This document shows positions 32,770 to 44,959 of a DNA stretch of 64,000 nucleotides, one piece after another (the first letter of the stretch is position 1; each line of letters starts with the position of its first letter). This DNA is from Hemileia vastatrix (taxonomy: Eukaryota; Basidiomycota; Pucciniomycetes; Pucciniales; Zaghouaniaceae): contig JASXTE010000004.1 of the NCBI GenBank assembly GCA_030280995.1, positions 39,116,797 through 39,180,796 on the forward strand, given 5' to 3'. The translations under genes and the position numbers were made by a program. The notes beneath the pieces are model-generated. The model was not told the DNA's origin. It did not search any database and saw only the letters and a list, made by a program, of their open reading frames with translations.

Positions 32770-33486
32770 CACCACGCAATATAGGGGGAGGACTTGCTAG
32801 CAAGTCCGCAACTTGAAGTCAGATGGAAATCAGATGGAACTCAGACTGAAGTAATACTGAACTTTCACTTGAAGTATCACACAAATAACAATGGATCTAT
32901 ATTGAAAACATAGTGAAAGTGTGAGGATAACTGAATGGAAGCCAGAAAAAATCATTCCATGAGTCTACTCAATGCAAAGTATTTTTTGAAACAGCTTATT
33001 AAAATAATACTTTATTAAATTAATTTGATCAATAAAAATTGATTGACAATATTGCAATTCTTAAATACAATAATTTTATTAAAAAATTTCAGATTACATA
33101 TAAAAAAAAACAGTGACTTTTTCTATTACTTACAACTGTTTTTACAGAATTGAAAACTATGTTTCAGCTAATATTTTATGGAAGTGAACTCTGTTCTTCG
33201 CCCGAAGAACAGAGTTCATCCTCCTATTTTCACACTCTGTTTGCACCAATCTCCATCCCTTTCAATTCTATCAACACATGCTTGTCTTCCCTTCCCATGC
33301 CTTTCGCTATCCTCCCAGCCCCATTGTATGCCATCCTCTTTTGATCCCCATTTCACCCCTCTCAACCTCTCCCAGACCCTTTTCTTCATTTAAAATGCCT
33401 CGGAACCCTTAATCTTCCCTTCCAACTCTTTCCCAACCTTTTCGCTACCCCATACACCCTTCCTCACCCCTCTCTCCAGCCTTAGT
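32770..33486. mobile_element. Truncated CACTA-like element end inside Harbinger copy 2
   Basis: The segment begins CACCACGCAATATAGGGGG, followed by the perfect 18-bp palindrome GGACTTGCTAGCAAGTCC (32790-32807) and GATGGAACTCAGACTG repeats. The same end occurs, inverted, in the mini-element at 50256-50513. No matching second end was found before Harbinger sequence resumes at ~33487, so it is truncated or rearranged. A perfect 15-bp-arm hairpin lies at 33186-33217 and a C-rich stretch at 33220-33480. Confidence 0.55.
33186..33217. repeat. Perfect hairpin, 15-bp arms, 2-base loop
   Basis: GAACTCTGTTCTTCG, then CC, then the exact reverse complement. It lies within the replaced segment of Harbinger copy 2, with no gene over it. 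Confidence 0.9.
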
Positions 33487-33964
33487 CCCAAACCTAGTTT
33501 CTAGACTTGATCCGCATTTTGGCTTAAGGAATTGTCATTACTTTAAAAGTAGTATACTTGACATATCTTATTTATATATTAATTAATTTATGTAATTATA
33601 TTAAATTTTGATGACTTTCACCCTTTACTTCAATAAAATGCAGGGGAGGGTATTGCCAATTTTTTAAATCTGACATGTGAAATTGATGACTTAGAAAAAT
33701 TTGGTGGTACCCACCCCTTGTTTCAATAAAATGCAGGGGAGGGCATTGCCAATTTTTTAAATCTGACATGTGAAATTGATGACTTAGAAAAATTTAGATA
33801 AGCAAACTTATTGACTAGAAAGTAAAGATAGAAAATTTTTATTATACATTCAAATTTTTGTCAAAAATAACGTACTATATTCTTTTCCTTTTATAAGTCA
33901 GCATATAAGAAAATATTACCAAAAAGAAATCAAACAAAATTAAATTAACTAGAAAAACAAATTA

Positions 33965-35279
33965 TCAATTGAAAAGGTCAAGTAATTTTTTAATGTCCTC
34001 ATAAGATTGGCCATTTTTAACACATTCCATAATGAAATCTTTTTTTTTAAAACTCTCTTGTTTTTCCAATTCACAAGTAGCCATTTCTCTTTGAAATTGA
34101 CGGTCATTTACTCTTTCCATCTGCTCTACCTCAAATTTTTTTTCTTCCAAATCTAAGGCTTGCTGATCTTTCCTTAGCATATGATCAAACTTCATCTTCT
34201 CAAAGTCAAGGGCATTATTTGCAATAGTTGATTTCACTGAGAAAATTAAATTGAAATAAATAAATAAATGAGTTAATGATTAAGATATATAGTAAACAAA
34301 ACTTACTTATATCTTTTTTTTCAAAATAATCCTCAAGGGAGCCAAATGAGCTTGTTGAAGTATTACCACGTTTTAATAGATGGTTCAAGTTCATTGAAGT
34401 TGAGGCTCGACGCTTTAGTTTGGAGTTTGAACAAGAGGCTTCAGGAAGTTCTTCTAAAGCAGCTTCTAAAGAGGTATTCACATTTCCAGAATTGAGATAA
34501 TTTAATGGAGATTGAGTTTGAGTAGGAGGAGACTAGAAAGAAAGAGAAATTCAGAGAAGAATTGAAGAAAAAACAAAAAGTAAACATACATTTAAATTTT
34601 GGGCCTCTGAGGATTCAGATCTTCTGCGATATAATTGTTCTGCTTGATAGTTGGGATCATCTTCAGCTGAACTATGGTTAGAAGGTGGAGGGGATTGATC
34701 TTCTTCAAGTAAAGGTGTGTTGGGAGGATTATAGGAAGGTTTGGATCCAGAAGGTATATGCTTAGTAGTATCGTGTAGAAACCAAGGGTTTACATCAACT
34801 CGGGTGCCAAAAAGATTATCCATTTCCTCATAGAAAGGACACATGACATTGAGCTTTTCGGAAACAGTAGTAATTCCAATCTCCAAATCATCATTGTCAA
34901 TACCAAAGCCAGTTTCATTTACAGCATGATGAGTCTTTTTATATTTTGAATGGTAACTCTTAAATCTCTCCTTCATTTGTTTAGGATTGATATCGATTCT
35001 CCCCCTTGTTTTCTTCCTTACTTCATTGGCCATCAACAAGTAGCCATTAACCTTTGAAGAAGGTGGACGTCCAATACGAGTGGACTTTTCACATCCAAAA
35101 CATGCTTCAAAATTTGATTTTATTTTAAGGAAGTTGATTATGATGAGATAATCATCCTTTTTAAGCTGACCTGAACCTGCCTTTGATTTTTCAGGTGTAG
35201 GGCTTGCTTTACGAGGAGACTTTTGTGACGAAGCAGATTTTTGAGTTACCTTTTGAGATTTGGAATGTCTGGGAGGCAT
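33965..35279 (-). CDS. Harbinger Myb/SANT-like accessory DNA-binding protein
   Basis: At least three minus-strand exons start at MPPRHSKSQ (35279). Exon 1 runs to about 34590, has a Ser/Lys-rich start, and a helix-rich region with YLIIINFLKIKSNFEACFG and IDINPKQMKERFKSYHSKY. This is the trihelix pattern of Myb-like partners in PIF/Harbinger elements and related No-apical-meristem-type proteins. Middle exon ~34310-34533 encodes a Ser/Leu-rich linker. The last exon, 33965-34222, is a charged coiled coil (FEKMKFDHMLRKDQQALDLE) ending in EDIKKLLDLFN. Exact splice points are uncertain. The usual role is to bind the ends and bring the transposase into the nucleus. A decayed copy is at 56396-57754. 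Confidence 0.7.
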
Positions 35280-35911
35280 TATGAAACTGGCACATAACAA
35301 GAAAAAAGATTAAAAAGTAGAAGAAATAAGTAAAAAAGAATGTAAACATGCCTGGTCAAAATATTGAAAATGTCAGGAAGGGGTGTGTGCCGAGGATTGA
35401 TGGGTAGGTAGCGAGGAAGGTCAGTGTGTCACATGTGACAGGGATGGGGTAAGAAAGGAAGGGATGTTTTGTGGCCAAAATGTGGTTGTGAAAAAAAACG
35501 GGAAAAAAGTGCTGATTTGAGGTCATAACTGACACCCTTTTTTGAAATAAGTGACTTTTTTGCAAAATTTAAGTGCTGATTTGTAAGTGCTGATTTGGTT
35601 TGAAATCCGCACTTAATTTAAGTGCGGATTTGCCAGAACTGACACCCCCTAATTACAATACATATCAATAGTACTTATAAAAGTCTTTGAATAGTATCTG
35701 AATTTATTAAATCTATTTTTCTACCAACTATAAGATTGTAAGCCATATATAATTAGTGAGATTAAAATTACTGAGACCCTTATATTGAGTTATATTTTAA
35801 TACTTATTGGATTTGTACTACAGTATTCATATAGGACCATTAAAATATTCTGGAAAACTAACCATTCAAGCTAGTTCACATCTCTGTACTTGACCTCAGC
35901 CTGACAAATTT

Positions 35912-35966
35912 ACATCCCTTAAATATTTCCTATCTTTGGCTCACCTCTGGACCAAACCCTTTGACA
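35912..35966 (+). repeat. 5' LTR of element C, terminal part
   Basis: The last 55 bp of the LTR, ending CCCTTTGACA, match 61990-62044. The putative primer-binding region ATTGGGGGTCTTTCC follows directly. Confidence 0.8.
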
Positions 35967-37821
35967 ATTGGGGGTCTTTCCTAAATCAAAACATTGCCAC
36001 CAATTGGAACCTTCACTGCCAGTTGGATTCAAACTGCCATAATCTATTACATTGATTGAATATTTTCTTGCTGAACAACCAAAGGCCCATCATTGTTGCT
36101 GTCATCTGGATCTTCTTCCCAAGTGCAAAAAAAAAACTTACTAGTTTTTTTTGACCAGGAGGTCAATTTTTTTTCCATTGTTTGAGGGTTAGATTTAGAG
36201 TCTCTAGAGAAGAAATAAAAAGTGAGTAAAATATTACATTTCATAATAGTTAGTAAGGTGTGTTTGGAATAAAGACTAGAGATATGAAAATCCTACCTTT
36301 ATTCAAAGTGCACTGAACACTTTACCTTTCAAAACCACAGGGACTAGCTGGTAGAAAGGAGACTGTATTGTTTTAATAAACATACACTTCCACTGGTAAA
36401 TTACAAAACATAAGCAGTGCAAAACTATTTTAGTCCATTTTTGTCCAGTATAAGAAGAAAAGAAAGAAATAATAACAAAAAAATACTCTTTTGTGTATTG
36501 AATACAAGTGTTTTTCTTGTTATAACTTCCTTGGTACTGAGGAAATATAATTGGAATAATTATATCTTATAGCCATATATATATTAAAATAGTACAAAAT
36601 ATTTTTATATTATTTTTTCTTATAAAATTTTGATTTTTAATAATATCGTTATTTTTGTAATTAAGCAAGGATCAATTAAAAATAATAACTAATTTATAAT
36701 TTTCTTAGCTAAAGAATATTAGTATTCACATTAAAGGAATAAAAGTACATATGGAATCATAATATTCTAGGTACATATTATTTTTTCCTCAAAATTAAAC
36801 TTTTAACTGAATTTTTTTTTACTTTATTTTTTTTATATTTTATGTTTGTTCAGGATTTTTTTTGAACAAAATAAAATATTAGATCATCAATAAAAATCAT
36901 AAATATGTTGGAAATAAATTACTAATATATTTTTAAAACCATATTTTGTCACCATTAAAATTGTTACAAGAGGTACTTAATAATTTTGCTAAATTTCATT
37001 AACTTGTAATATTTTTCTAGTTTTAATTAACTAATACAAATTATTTGTTCTAGTAAATACTGGAAATAAATTTATTTTATTTTATTTTATTTTATTTTAA
37101 GTGAATTAATTAAGAAAGAAAAATGGCTACAAGTTGTCATGCGCCACGTGACACTCAAGGCAAAAGCAGCTCATTAAATCAATAATACAGAGGTCTAAAT
37201 CCATACTCGAAGCGCAGAAAGCAATTCTACATAGCAACTGCGACTTTACTTTGTGTACTCACTATTCAACCGCGCTAGTCTAAAACTCTAAATCTAAATT
37301 AGTCAATATCTCAATAGTGTGTCTTAGTCTTTTCCTCAATAAGCGACACACAGCGCAATAGTCAATGTAATAGTACGCTAAAAGGTTTATTAAATATCTG
37401 TGGGTTATTAAAAGGGGTAGTGAGCATGAATGGGATGGTTAGTGGAGGATTAAAGGGTTAAAAGATGTTAGTGAGGAGGGTCCAGGTGTAACGGGTGTAA
37501 TTTTGGTGGTCTGTGGTGTGCGGAATGATGGATGGGTATGAAGTCAATGCAAGGAGGAGTAAAGGATATAAAAGGGGTTGGATTTTTGGTTCAACATTCT
37601 TTAGAATTAAATTATAAAACGTATATATAGTTAATAATGGTAAAGCTTTAGGTTAAATCATTATTATTGTATCTTTCCTTATTTTTCTCAGTATTCATTT
37701 CTAAATCCTAAATCTTTGATTATTGAGTTTTCAACCCTTTGTGAGAGCTTAAGAATATTAATATTACCTTTAAATTATATTAGAATTTTTATCGAACATA
37801 TCTTGAAGCAGTAGCTCTTCC
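35967..37821. other. Element C leader with possible unassigned LTR-like insertion
   Basis: Mostly AT-rich sequence without a supported gene. From about 37134 the base composition changes abruptly (GTCATGCGCCACGTGACACTC, split TGTCA...TGACA). A promoter-like ATATAAAAGGGG motif lies near 37568, suggesting another LTR or foreign insertion, but no termini with a target duplication could be fixed. A TTTTA pentamer run lies at 37076-37100. A short minus-strand acidic frame at 36047-36170 (TWEEDPDDSNNDG) is noted without assignment. Confidence 0.4.
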
Positions 37822-38763
37822 TTGAAGTCATCTTCAAATCACTTCCTCAAACATTTCCTCTGTTCTTCAAAGAAGTTTCTAAACTGCTCTCCTCATCTCA
37901 CTTCCAGGAACACCCTCGACCTTGTGAGTAGGTCGTCCAGTGACAAAAGTAAAATTGAAATAGACTATGATGAAGTAAGTTCTAACAGATTGAATCAGGA
38001 AAAAATTAGTTCTTATAAATCTTTGTCAGGACATAATTATGGAGGGAGAAGAGGACCTTCTGGTAGAAAAGGTAGCTCCACCATAGGTTCAACCAGAAGT
38101 CAAACCTCAAATACCAGTAGAAAATCTTCAAGAAGCCAAGACTCAACCATTGGTGGTAGAAGATTTTCCAAAAGGATTTGAAATAAAAAAACTTCCTCTA
38201 GATAATCAAGTCTCAAACATGAACCAACAGTTGAAGTCCCTTCAGCAAAAGATGGTTCAAGACATGTATCAAAAACAGTCTAAAAAATTTCTACCTCCTT
38301 AGCAAAAAATCACAGCTCAATCAATTTACCCTCAGTTGCAGCTAATCAAAACATGTCCAACTCTGCCTCCACCTCCTCCTTCTCAGGAAGAAATGGTAGT
38401 TTCTAACTGGAAGTGGGAACGGTACCAGAAAAATTGGCAGGACACTCAGGCCCAGTCCCAGGCAGGTCCTTCCAGGGAGCCTTACCAACACCCTTCCTCT
38501 CCTCATCCTTACCATAAGAAGAAGAAGGGAATATTAGTGTGTCCTCAGAGGCCATGGTAAGTGCTTCTGATTTTTATATTAGTTCAAATCTCACTAATAA
38601 TGCTTTATATTCAGGTAAATGGAATATTAGTAATGATACTACTGTTAAGCCTGTAAGCACTAATCATGATAAGATTTTTTTTTATCCTGAAGATATACTT
38701 TACCAATTTTCTCTTGATGATTATATTAATTTAACTTCAGCATCTTAAATTAATCCATATATT
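37822..38763 (+). pseudogene. Element C Gag N-terminus with overlapping frames
   Basis: Two plus-strand frames overlap, as in element A. Frame 1 (about 37920-38181) reads SGHNYGGRRGPSGRKGSS, aligning with GHNHGGSVIPPGR of element A. Frame 2 starts ATG-GAG-GG near 38039 and later has EMVVSNWKWERYQKNW (from 38390) and HPYHKKKK. Nonsense codons break both frames. Sequence from 38539 to 38750 resumes the larger gag frame with an acidic/Ser region. It is interrupted by Harbinger copy 3 at 38764 and resumes at 58121. Confidence 0.6.
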
Positions 38764-39030
38764 AGGGGGTGTCAGTTCCAGAAAATCCACATTTATTTAA
38801 GTGCAGATTTCTGAAACAGACTATCCCCAACACTGGTGGATTTCAAAATGAAATAAGTCACTTATTTCACTCAAATCCACACTTTCTCAAGCAAAAGTGC
38901 TGATTTCACCATAATGTCCCATTTCACTGATATGTCATCATCATCCCATTTATACACAGCACTCTGAAGCATAACACTTTATAACTGAAAAAATTATACA
39001 TCATATACATTTTTATACCATATAAAAGTA

Positions 39031-40067
39031 ATGCCTTCCTCACTCTCAAATTGTGGTAAGCTACATCAAAAAATGACTTCCATAGCTCTTGATATTCTCT
39101 TTGACTCTGATTGCAATTCTTATTCTGATCTGGAAGAAGATTTTACTTTTTTATCAAAAATGGCCAGAAAAAGTTATCTTCTTCCTAGAAAGCATCAAGT
39201 ACTTCATACCCCTAAGTAAACCATTCAAACCCTTCTTAACCTATCTGTAGCCAGTTTTAGACAGTTGTTCAGGACTTCTCAGGAATTTTTCATTAAATTG
39301 CTTGAGCTTATTCAGGACCACCCCATCTTTCACAATAATTCTCCAAAACCACAACGAGATCCTTCAACTCAATTGGCCATCACACTATTCCATTTAGGTT
39401 CCAACAGTAAAGGAGCTTCCTTGAAACATTTGGAAAATGCTTTTGATTTAGGGTATGGCTCTTTCAACACTTATAAAAAACAATGAATCACTGCTATCAA
39501 CTCCTTGGAATCAAAAATTCTCACTTGGCCAAATAAAGAAGAGTGACTTGAATCATCTCAGGATATTCAAGAAGAGGTCTTCCCAGGATGTATTGGCTTT
39601 GTTGATGGCACTACTATTCCTTTTAGTCAGAAACCTTCTCAAGGTGGAAACAATTACTTTGACTGTAAAAAGAGGTAGCTTACTTCTAATTCCATTCTTT
39701 TATTTTCTTTCATACTAACACAAGCAACTATATCTTCTCTATAGATATTCAATTTCCTTTCAGCTTATATGTGATGTGAACAAAAACATTATATCTTTTT
39801 TTTCTGGCTATCCTGGTTCATGTCATGACTCCTATGTCTTTCAAAGAATGCAAATTTCAAAAGAACCTGAGAAATTCTTCAATGAAGATCAGTATCTTCT
39901 TGCAGATTCTGCTAATGTGAATGGAAAGTATGTACTTCCTGATTTTTTGGGAGCAGCATCTGAAGGCAGTCGAAATTCCAAGTTCAATAATTTGGAAAAT
40001 TCAAGAGTCTGTATTGAACAATCTATTGAAATCTAGAAAGGTCTTTTTAAAATTTTAAGGGAATTAA
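39031..40067 (+). pseudogene. Harbinger-like transposase, 5' part (copy 3)
   Basis: Homologous to 31341-32390. Exon 1 starts MPSSLSNCGKLHQKMTSIAL and contains several stops (39217, 39484, 39545 region). GFVDGTTIPFSQKP with the first Asp lies near 39600. Exon 2 from 39745 has GYPGSCHDSYVFQRM and LADSANVNGKYVLP. The Glu motif is decayed to VCIEQSIEI. It is cut at 40067-40072 by element E and continues at 51457. Confidence 0.8.
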
Positions 40068-40072
40068 GAATA

Positions 40073-41552
40073 TTTCAGCCTGGATATCCCCAGGACTGAC
40101 TAAAAATTACTTATAAATTATGTTAAACACATGGACTATACATGGGAACAATAAATAAAAGTACACATGCTGTATACATAAGTTAAAATTATGATAATAT
40201 ACAATATATGCCATTATAACACCTTATATACACACATATATCCACCTTTTATAAGTATTATGTACATAATATTAAGTTATAATATGTTAGGGTAGTCTTA
40301 AGAGTCTTAAATATAAGTATACATAATTTTTAAGTAGACTTATAGCTGTTGTTTTCATTGTTTTATGTGAAAAACAAGGAATGAGCTTTAAATCACTGAA
40401 AAGTTGACTATATGCCCTATAAATTTAATGATATCAAAAATGCGCTTTGACAGATCAATTTTTCTTAATTTGGATTATTGATTTGGCTACTCAACACTTT
40501 TCAAATTTGGTGTTTTTTATGCCAGAAATGGATTCTGTGTACTGGCCACATACTGTCTGCATTTTTCCTGTGTGAATAACTTCATTTTTAGCAAAGTTAG
40601 CTTTTTCACACTATAATTACCCCACATTCTATACTAACTGCGGGGAAACACTGTAAAATAGGCAAAAGGCACTTATTTAGTGTCCTAAATTAATTATAAG
40701 TGCATTGATTATATTATATGCACTAATTTGATTAATAACCTCAATCTTGGCACCTTTAATTCACTAACACACTTAAATTTGCCTAATTTAGTCAAGGAAT
40801 TATCTGTGAAAGCGCCTACAAATGACAGCATGTAGTTACCCCACATCTCACACCCTTTTTTGGGTTTTTAAGTGGTTTCTCAGTCAATTTTGGTTATTTT
40901 TGAATGGGGATTTAAAGTAGTTTATTACCATAATTAAGCCCATAATTTCTACTAATAATCCCCCTTAATATTGGGTAATATTTAGTTTTATTATTTACCT
41001 TTTTAGTCTTTTATTTTAAGGTATTACACATGTACACTCTCTTTTTTGCTTATTCTTTATTTTTGATGGATTATCCCTATTACTACAGGATTTTGGTGGG
41101 TGATATCATTCTAATTATGTTACTGGTCACTCTTTATGTTTTTGGACAGGTGTATTAGCTTGAATGAGGCATCATTAGCCATGGATAGAGCTGGTAAATC
41201 AAGGGGTTCATTAGGGGAATTATTGAGTATAAAAGGAGGGGGTTTTTGGTCTCTTTTTCTACATTCTTTATCATTACAATCAAATATATAACCAATACAA
41301 TTACAATACATATCAAATATTACTCATAAAGTCTTTGAATAGTATCTAAATTATTACATCTATTTTTCTACCGACTATAAGATTGTAAGCCTTATATAAT
41401 TAGTGAGATTTAAATTACTGAGACCCTTATATTGAGTTATATTTCAATACTTATTGGATTTTTACTACAGTATTTTATAGGAACATTAAAATCTTCTAGA
41501 AAACTTACTATTCAAGCTAGTTCACTTCTCTGTACTTGATCTCACCCTGACA
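40073..41552 (+). repeat. 5' LTR of element E
   Basis: A 1480-bp LTR ending TCTCACCCTGACA. A promoter-like GAGTATAAAAGGAGGGGG lies near 41224, conserved at the same place in solo LTR D, the solo LTR at 47277 and the 3' LTR. Putative primer-binding region from 41553. Confidence 0.85.
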
Positions 41553-44500
41553 ATTGGGGATCTTTCCTCAAGAATTCTTTTAGTTATCTTCCAGTAAGCA
41601 AAATTCAAAATGAAGCTACAAGTAAATAAAATCCCTATAGAAATATTTGGATATTGCAACAGGTTGGGGTCACTTCTATAATGATTTCAAAAAAAGAAGC
41701 CCTGTTATTTTATCAAGTAAGTGATAATGAATCAGCTATTTTACCACTAATATAACATAAAAATTGTTCTTAGTGGAAGTCTGTCATTAGACCAATTAAT
41801 TTTGTGATCTTTGCAGATAATAAACCAGATAATAAAAACTGATCAATTTTTTCTTTTGAACATGAATTTTAATCCCTTTTTCTTGGTTATTAAAACTCAT
41901 TTAATATTTAGAAAGAATATTACTGACAAATTTTATTTTTTAAATATAAAAACATGGCTACATATTGTAGACCAGTTATATCAAGTGACCACATTAAACA
42001 ATATTTGACTTTTGGCACTCAAAAATTCACTTAATAACTACAAGTAAGCAAATAAATTGTCTTTATTAGTATTAATTAGTACTGATAAAACTCCTTTTTT
42101 GAAGTCTTAATATCTCAAAGTTCAATTTTTGATTTTAATTTGACATAAAAATGTGTGACAAAAACAATGACATTGTGAGTAATAAGACAAAGCCTTATAA
42201 CTTAAGACCTAGAGCTGAAAGGCCTGTTACAGGATGTTCAAATAGAGGGCCAAGATTCTCCCACCAACAGAAACACTCCACATATGTCTCTTGAGGAAAT
42301 AGAAAGACTTTTAAAACAAGTATCAATAAAGAAAACAAAAAATACTTTGCAAGAACAAATTTGCTCCCTATCCACTCTTCTAAAACCCCTAACAATAAGA
42401 GTCAAAAATATAGTAGGCCAGATGAAAAATATGGAGAAAAAATCCTCACAGGGTTTTATAGAAGTCAACCAAGCTCTAGTGGGACTAAAGGCTCAACCAA
42501 CAACTTTTGTATCAAACAATTCCACAGTGGCAGCAGTAGCACCTCCAGCCCAAGAATAGGATCAAATAATCACATTCAGCAAATGAAAGTGGGACTGGTA
42601 TTCCCAAAATTACAACAACCCTCTAAAGCAGGGATCCAGCAGTCACCCTTACAGGGGAAAGGCAAAGAGAAGCAGGGGAAATGGAATAAGACCTTGGTAA
42701 GTCATCCATCTTCTCATTATAAATTATATGAAACTAAAAATGAATTACTCATAGGTAATGAGATTGATAGAGAGTTATTGGATATAATTGCTAAAGATTC
42801 AAAAAATGATTCATTTGAAAATAACATTTTCAATTTGTCTTTACATGATGACAATGTACATAGTTTTATTGATCACCAGGATAATACTAGTCATATTAAA
42901 ATGGAACCAAATGAAGTATATCTTGAGCTTGATGATGAGTATTCTGAGTTGGACATGGAAAAAATTGAATATTTTTTGAAAGAAAATTCAATGGAATCAA
43001 AAATCATTAGCAAATTGTTATTAAGGATTGAAAAATTGGAAGAATTCTCTAAAGAGTCAAAAAATAATACAGAAAATGTATTATTAAACCTTACACAATC
43101 ATTGAGTACCACAGCCAATAGATTAAAAATTATTTAAAGTCAAATGATGAATTAATAAATGAAAATAAAAGATTAACCTCTGAGATTAAGAATTTACATG
43201 ATAAAATATAACATTCTCAGAATATTATGGCTACCATAATGGGACATGTAAAATTGTCTTTTTCAAATGTGAATGATACTTTAACTCATGTTCCTGTAAT
43301 AAAGGATAGGTTAAAAAGAGTGGAAATTGAAGTAGGTAACATTTTGAAAAATACTGATAAAGTAAAGGACAACACATTCTATGTGGAAAGAATACCAGTA
43401 TATATGAAACATTCAGATAATAAACCAATGATTGAACATGAAAATAGTGTCATGGGCTCTGAGAATCTAAAATCAGTAAATGATGAAATAAATGATTATC
43501 TCTCCAAAGTAAGTGAATTCTTAATATTCATCAGGTTAGGGAAGCAAAAACTAACCAAAAGAACTGGCCTAAGTTAGATCAGTACCCTTCTATTGACGGG
43601 GATTCAAAGTCTGATTGGCAACAATTCATTCAGAGAATTAATAAGTTAAAATTTTCATACTAATTACCTGATGAAAAAATTACATCAAAATTGATATCTT
43701 TATTTAAAGATGTGGCCTTATTATGGTTTTATTCTGTATTGAGTAAGGGAATTAACTACTCCTGGAATGAATGGAAGCCTTTAATTGAAAGGCAATTTGG
43801 TGGCCCAAAATTTAGAATCACTCAACAAAGATTGTATGAGAAAGACAGATATATTCCAAATTCTGGAAATAAACCAATGGTATTTTTAATGAATTTAATA
43901 AAAATCATGACAGCCATGGATCCAAAAATGGATTATGATGAGTGGAAAGAAAAAATTATATATAAATTGCCTATATCAGTGAGAGACATTATTGTAGCTA
44001 GAACTGAAACCATCAAAGATAATTCTTGGCTTATTAATATGTGCAATGAAATATTATTGAACCACAAATATGAAACCAGGTATAATAATTACAAGCAAAA
44101 TGTTGAGGTATTAAAATCTACTACAAATAAGTTACCAGTGGAGAAGAAAAAACCTTCAGCTCCCCTTGTCCCTAAAAGACAAGAAAGTAATACTTGAAAC
44201 AAATGTAATGAACCTTGGGCTAAAGGTCATACTTGTAAGAAGAGAATAAATGTTATTTAAAACTCACAAGCTTCTGAACCAAGTAATCATGAAGATGAAA
44301 CAGAGGAATATAGTGCGTCTTGTAAAAGTAAAATTTCTTACAGTGATGATGAAAATGATATATATGTATTAGAACAGGATATTATGTACATGAATGATGC
44401 AATACCTCATACAGATACATCTTTAACTTCCATTGAGGAAGCTGAAACAATTAAACATGTAACTCATGATACTTACAAAATAACACCTATTAGAGCACCT

Positions 44501-44880
44501 GTTATTATATGTGGCAAAGAAATGAATTCCATTCTTGACACTGGGGCTTCAGGTAGTGTAGTTTTTATTAATACATTAATGAAACTTGATATTAGTTTAA
44601 AGTTAAACTGGAACCTGTACAGACAAAGAACTGGAAGGGTTTTGCTTCAGTATTACATCCAATTGGCAAATACAAAACTGTGGTATTCTTTCAATATAAT
44701 AATGGATATGTAAGAGCAGTATGTGAGTTTGTAGTAATGGATAATAATATTTGTAGTGATTGGTTTATTTTTGGCAATGACTTATTGACCAAATTTGGCA
44801 TCAAACTAGATCCTGAAAATAGTTGCTTAACTATAGGCATGAATGGGAAAAGAAAATTCAAGATTTACTCTGAAAATTAA
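41553..44880 (+). pseudogene. Element E leader, Gag and protease
   Basis: Leader to ~42150, then gag frame from ATG 42151 (MCDKNNDIVSN) with an early TGA. The overlapping frame MSLEEIERLLKQ (42284-42559) corresponds to the second frame of element A. A coiled coil lies at 42950-43200. The capsid core 43560-44190 has NWPKLDQYPS and IYKLPISVRDIIVAR. The zinc knuckle at 44195-44240 has lost its first Cys to TGA. The protease has SILDTGASGSVVF near 44530. Several stops, few frameshifts. Packaging and processing roles as in Ty3. Confidence 0.75.
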
Positions 44881-44959
44881 GTTTATTCCATTGCTCCCAA
44901 AGAAGAACAACTCCAAGGTGGAAGAGCCACCTCTGAAGTGGTATAATTGGAAAATGAAA

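Larger units (their letters stand above)
31069..35650 (+). mobile_element. PIF/Harbinger-like DNA transposon, copy 2 (best preserved)
   Basis: A 4582-bp element with inverted termini AGGGGGTGTCAGTTCTGG and CCAGAACTGACACCCCCT. It is flanked by AAT (31066-31068 and 35651-35653). The uninterrupted LTR at 41290 reads ...ACAATTACAA..., which proves the empty site. The layout is a plus-strand transposase and a convergent minus-strand Myb-like gene, the usual Harbinger two-gene set. The TET/JBP-like block of copies 1 and 3 is replaced here by ~720 bp (32766-33486) of unrelated sequence that starts with a CACTA-like end. Confidence 0.88.
29828..35906 (+). repeat. Solo LTR D (1.49 kb), split by Harbinger copy 2
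   Basis: The LTR starts TGTCAGCCTGGATATCCC at 29828 and ends CTCAGCCTGACA at 35906, flanked by a perfect AATTT duplication. It belongs to the same family as the LTRs of element E. A promoter motif TGTATAAAAGGAGGGGG lies near 30993. With no internal region on either side, it is a solo LTR left by LTR-LTR recombination. It also contains a CCCCACA...TGTGGGG inverted pair near 30388-30415. Confidence 0.85.
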
